A stretch of 64,000 bases of DNA, taken from positions 2,914,001 to 2,978,000 of the forward strand of contig OZ251225.1 in the NCBI GenBank assembly GCA_965240325.2, read 5' to 3'. This stretch comes from Rebecca billardiae RCC1528 (lineage: Eukaryota > Haptophyta). Positions 63,006 to 64,000 of this stretch are shown here, piece after piece; position 1 is the first letter of the stretch; each line of letters opens with the position of its first letter. Made by a program: the position numbers and the translations under genes. The notes under the pieces are model-generated. The model did not search any database and was not told the DNA's origin. It saw only the letters and a program-made list of their open reading frames with translations.

Positions 63006-63383
63006 CCTGGGACCACCCCACAGTGTTGGGCTCGTATGCTGTTGGCAATGGCATACCCGCCCCGCCCCCTCTGTATTGTACCCCCATCCTGTGTATCATA
63101 CGCGACTGTTCGTCGGCCAGCGGGAAGATACTGCATACAGTCGCCAGTCGCCGGCGACCACCCCCAACCGCCGGTCCAGACCTCGGGATTTACTCCTGGG
63201 ACCACCCCACAGTGTTGGGCTCGTATGCTGTTGGCAATGGCATACCCGCCCCGCCCCCTCTGTATTGTACCCCCATCCTGTGTATCATACGCGACTGTTC
63301 GTCGGCCAGCGGGAAGATACTGCATACAGTCGCCAGTCGCCGGCGACCACCCCCAACCGCCGGTCCAGACCTCGGGATTTACT
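63006..63383. repeat. Perfect tandem duplication, 2 x 189 bp
   Basis: The unit starting CCTGGGACCACCCCACAG at 63006 ends in GGGATTTACT at 63194; the second copy runs 63195-63383 and looks identical. The lack of divergence means it is recent or an assembly duplication. Confidence 0.93.
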
Positions 63384-63396
63384 ATGATGACAGCCC

Positions 63397-63445
63397 TACA
63401 GTTCACTAAGACTAAGAGACGCACACAGCTCAGGCAGGCGAGATT
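63397..63445. repeat. Dispersed repeat, copy 2 (partner at 11221-11282)
   Basis: TACAGTTCACTAAG, AGAGACGCACACAGCT and CAGGCAGGCGAGATT are in the same order as at 11221, just after the 189-bp tandem repeat. Confidence 0.7.
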
Positions 63446-63504
63446 ACCTTACGGTGCCGGGTGCCCTTGCCGTCCTGACGACGACGCAGCTGTGATGCTG
63501 CTGC

Positions 63505-64000
63505 TCAGGCCCGGCTCCCCCCGGTCACACGCCTGGCCATCACCACGGGTCGTTCACACGACGGCGTCGAGACGACGCTGGCTGTGACCAGCTGCGGCAG
63601 CTGCGATGATCGCGGCCGCCGCGCTGCCACAACGTCCGGAGCAGTGGCTGTGCTGCTGGCGCGCTTCCGCTGGCGCTTGGCGGCGCTCGTCACTTCGTTG
63701 GGGCTCTTCATGTCTTGCTGCAGCCCGCGCTTGTGCCGACCTGAACTCCGATGGCGCTTCATGCCGGCCAGCTTGTGCGCAGCGCAACGGCTGGCGCGCG
63801 CGTCGCCCGGCATGCCGAATGAAGGCCCCGTGGTGCAGCCCGTGTGATCGCACTTGGGGTTCTTCAGGTCGACCATGCCGGCCAGCTTGTGCGCAGCGCA
63901 CCGGCTGGCGCGCGCGTCGCCCGGCATGCCGAATGAAGGCCCCTTGGTGCAGCCCGTGTGATCGCACTTGCGGCTGTTCAGGTCGACCATGCCGGCCAGC
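63505..64000 (-). CDS. EsV-1-7 cysteine-motif repeat protein, 3' part (5' end beyond the window)
   Basis: The frame is open to base 64000. Two complete repeats fit C-x4-C-x16-C-x2-H exactly: KCDHTGC...FGMPGDARASRCAAHK followed by LAGMVDL, twice. The sequence at the window edge (LAGMVDL) is the end of a further repeat upstream, so the protein has at least three. EsV-1-7 proteins are small Cys/His repeat proteins named from a brown-algal virus; the Ectocarpus IMMEDIATE UPRIGHT regulator is one, and the family is patchily spread in stramenopiles and haptophytes. The C-terminal about 85 residues (from MKRHRSSGRHKRGLQQ) are Arg/Ser-rich and not conserved. Confidence 0.85.
   Translation of the reverse strand, partial: LAGMVDLNSRKCDHTGCTKGPSFGMPGDARASRCAAHKLAGMVDLKNPKCDHTGCTTGPSFGMPGDARASRCAAHKLAGMKRHRSSGRHKRGLQQDMKSPNEVTSAAKRQRKRASSTATAPDVVAARRPRSSQLPQLVTASVVSTPSCERPVVMARRVTGGSRA

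Larger units (their letters stand above)
62809..63504. other. Intergenic with perfect 189-bp tandem duplication
   Basis: No gene is supported. The tandem copies allow an open minus-strand frame through both (189 is a multiple of three), but it has no recognisable domain and I treat it as chance. Confidence 0.5.

Noticed and set aside
62930-63424. Minus-strand 164-codon frame through the 189-bp tandem repeat
   Set aside because: It is open only because 189 is divisible by three; no domain, no start context and no neighbour support.

Overview
This window is nuclear DNA from a GC-rich unicellular eukaryote. Genes have GT-AG introns of about 95-330 bp, mostly starting GTGCGC/GTGAGC and ending GCGCAG. 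There are three intron-containing histone genes, (TA)n microsatellites set in otherwise GC-rich DNA, and dispersed inverted-repeat elements. The gene content suggests a flagellated alga: an axonemal CFAP57-like protein, a DUF1824 protein (a cyanobacterial/plastid family), a CrtI-type carotenoid desaturase, an octanoyltransferase and an EsV-1-7 repeat protein. A haptophyte or similar chromist alga fits best. That is inference; no rRNA or organelle marker is present.

Layout. 1-8.7 kb: 5' part of a VPS13-like lipid-transfer gene (-), divergent from a PXMP4-like peroxisomal membrane gene, then a five-exon pappalysin-type (M43) membrane metalloprotease. 9.2-18 kb: CrtI-like oxidoreductase, a sulfotransferase, purH (-), a RING protein and a CRM/YhbY RNA-binding protein (-). 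18.4-35 kb: histone H3, a MITE-like repeat, phosphomannomutase with a hydrophobic tail (-), CFAP57-like, a sulfotransferase broken by a TAG, a fragmentary coiled-coil locus, then a head-to-head second H3 (-) and H2B (+). 35.7-43.5 kb: GH5 beta-glucanase (-), a HExxH peptidase/VHL-beta fusion, long (TA)n arrays, an IQ/BAG-like protein (-) divergent from DUF1824. 44.8-57.3 kb: a U-box/RING-ARM protein (-), a five-exon TSO1/LIN54-type CXC protein, and a 1,776-residue single-exon nucleoside hydrolase-WD40-multispanning fusion (-). 57.3-64 kb: a TA-flanked MITE, an acyl-protein thioesterase-like hydrolase (-), an RWD-RING E3 (-), lipB, a 189-bp tandem duplication and the end of an EsV-1-7 gene (-).

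The most notable signals are: an identical 16-nt hairpin 3' of all three histone genes, matching the geometry of the metazoan histone mRNA stem-loop but not its sequence; two unusual fusions (nucleoside hydrolase-WD40-TM and peptidase-VHL); a tail-anchored phosphomannomutase; and many introns that are multiples of three with no stop codons, including in H3, where retention would insert an Arg/Ala-rich block in the tail. Exon joins were checked by hand for phase. Where a gene has several exons, the coordinates span the locus and the exons are listed in the evidence.
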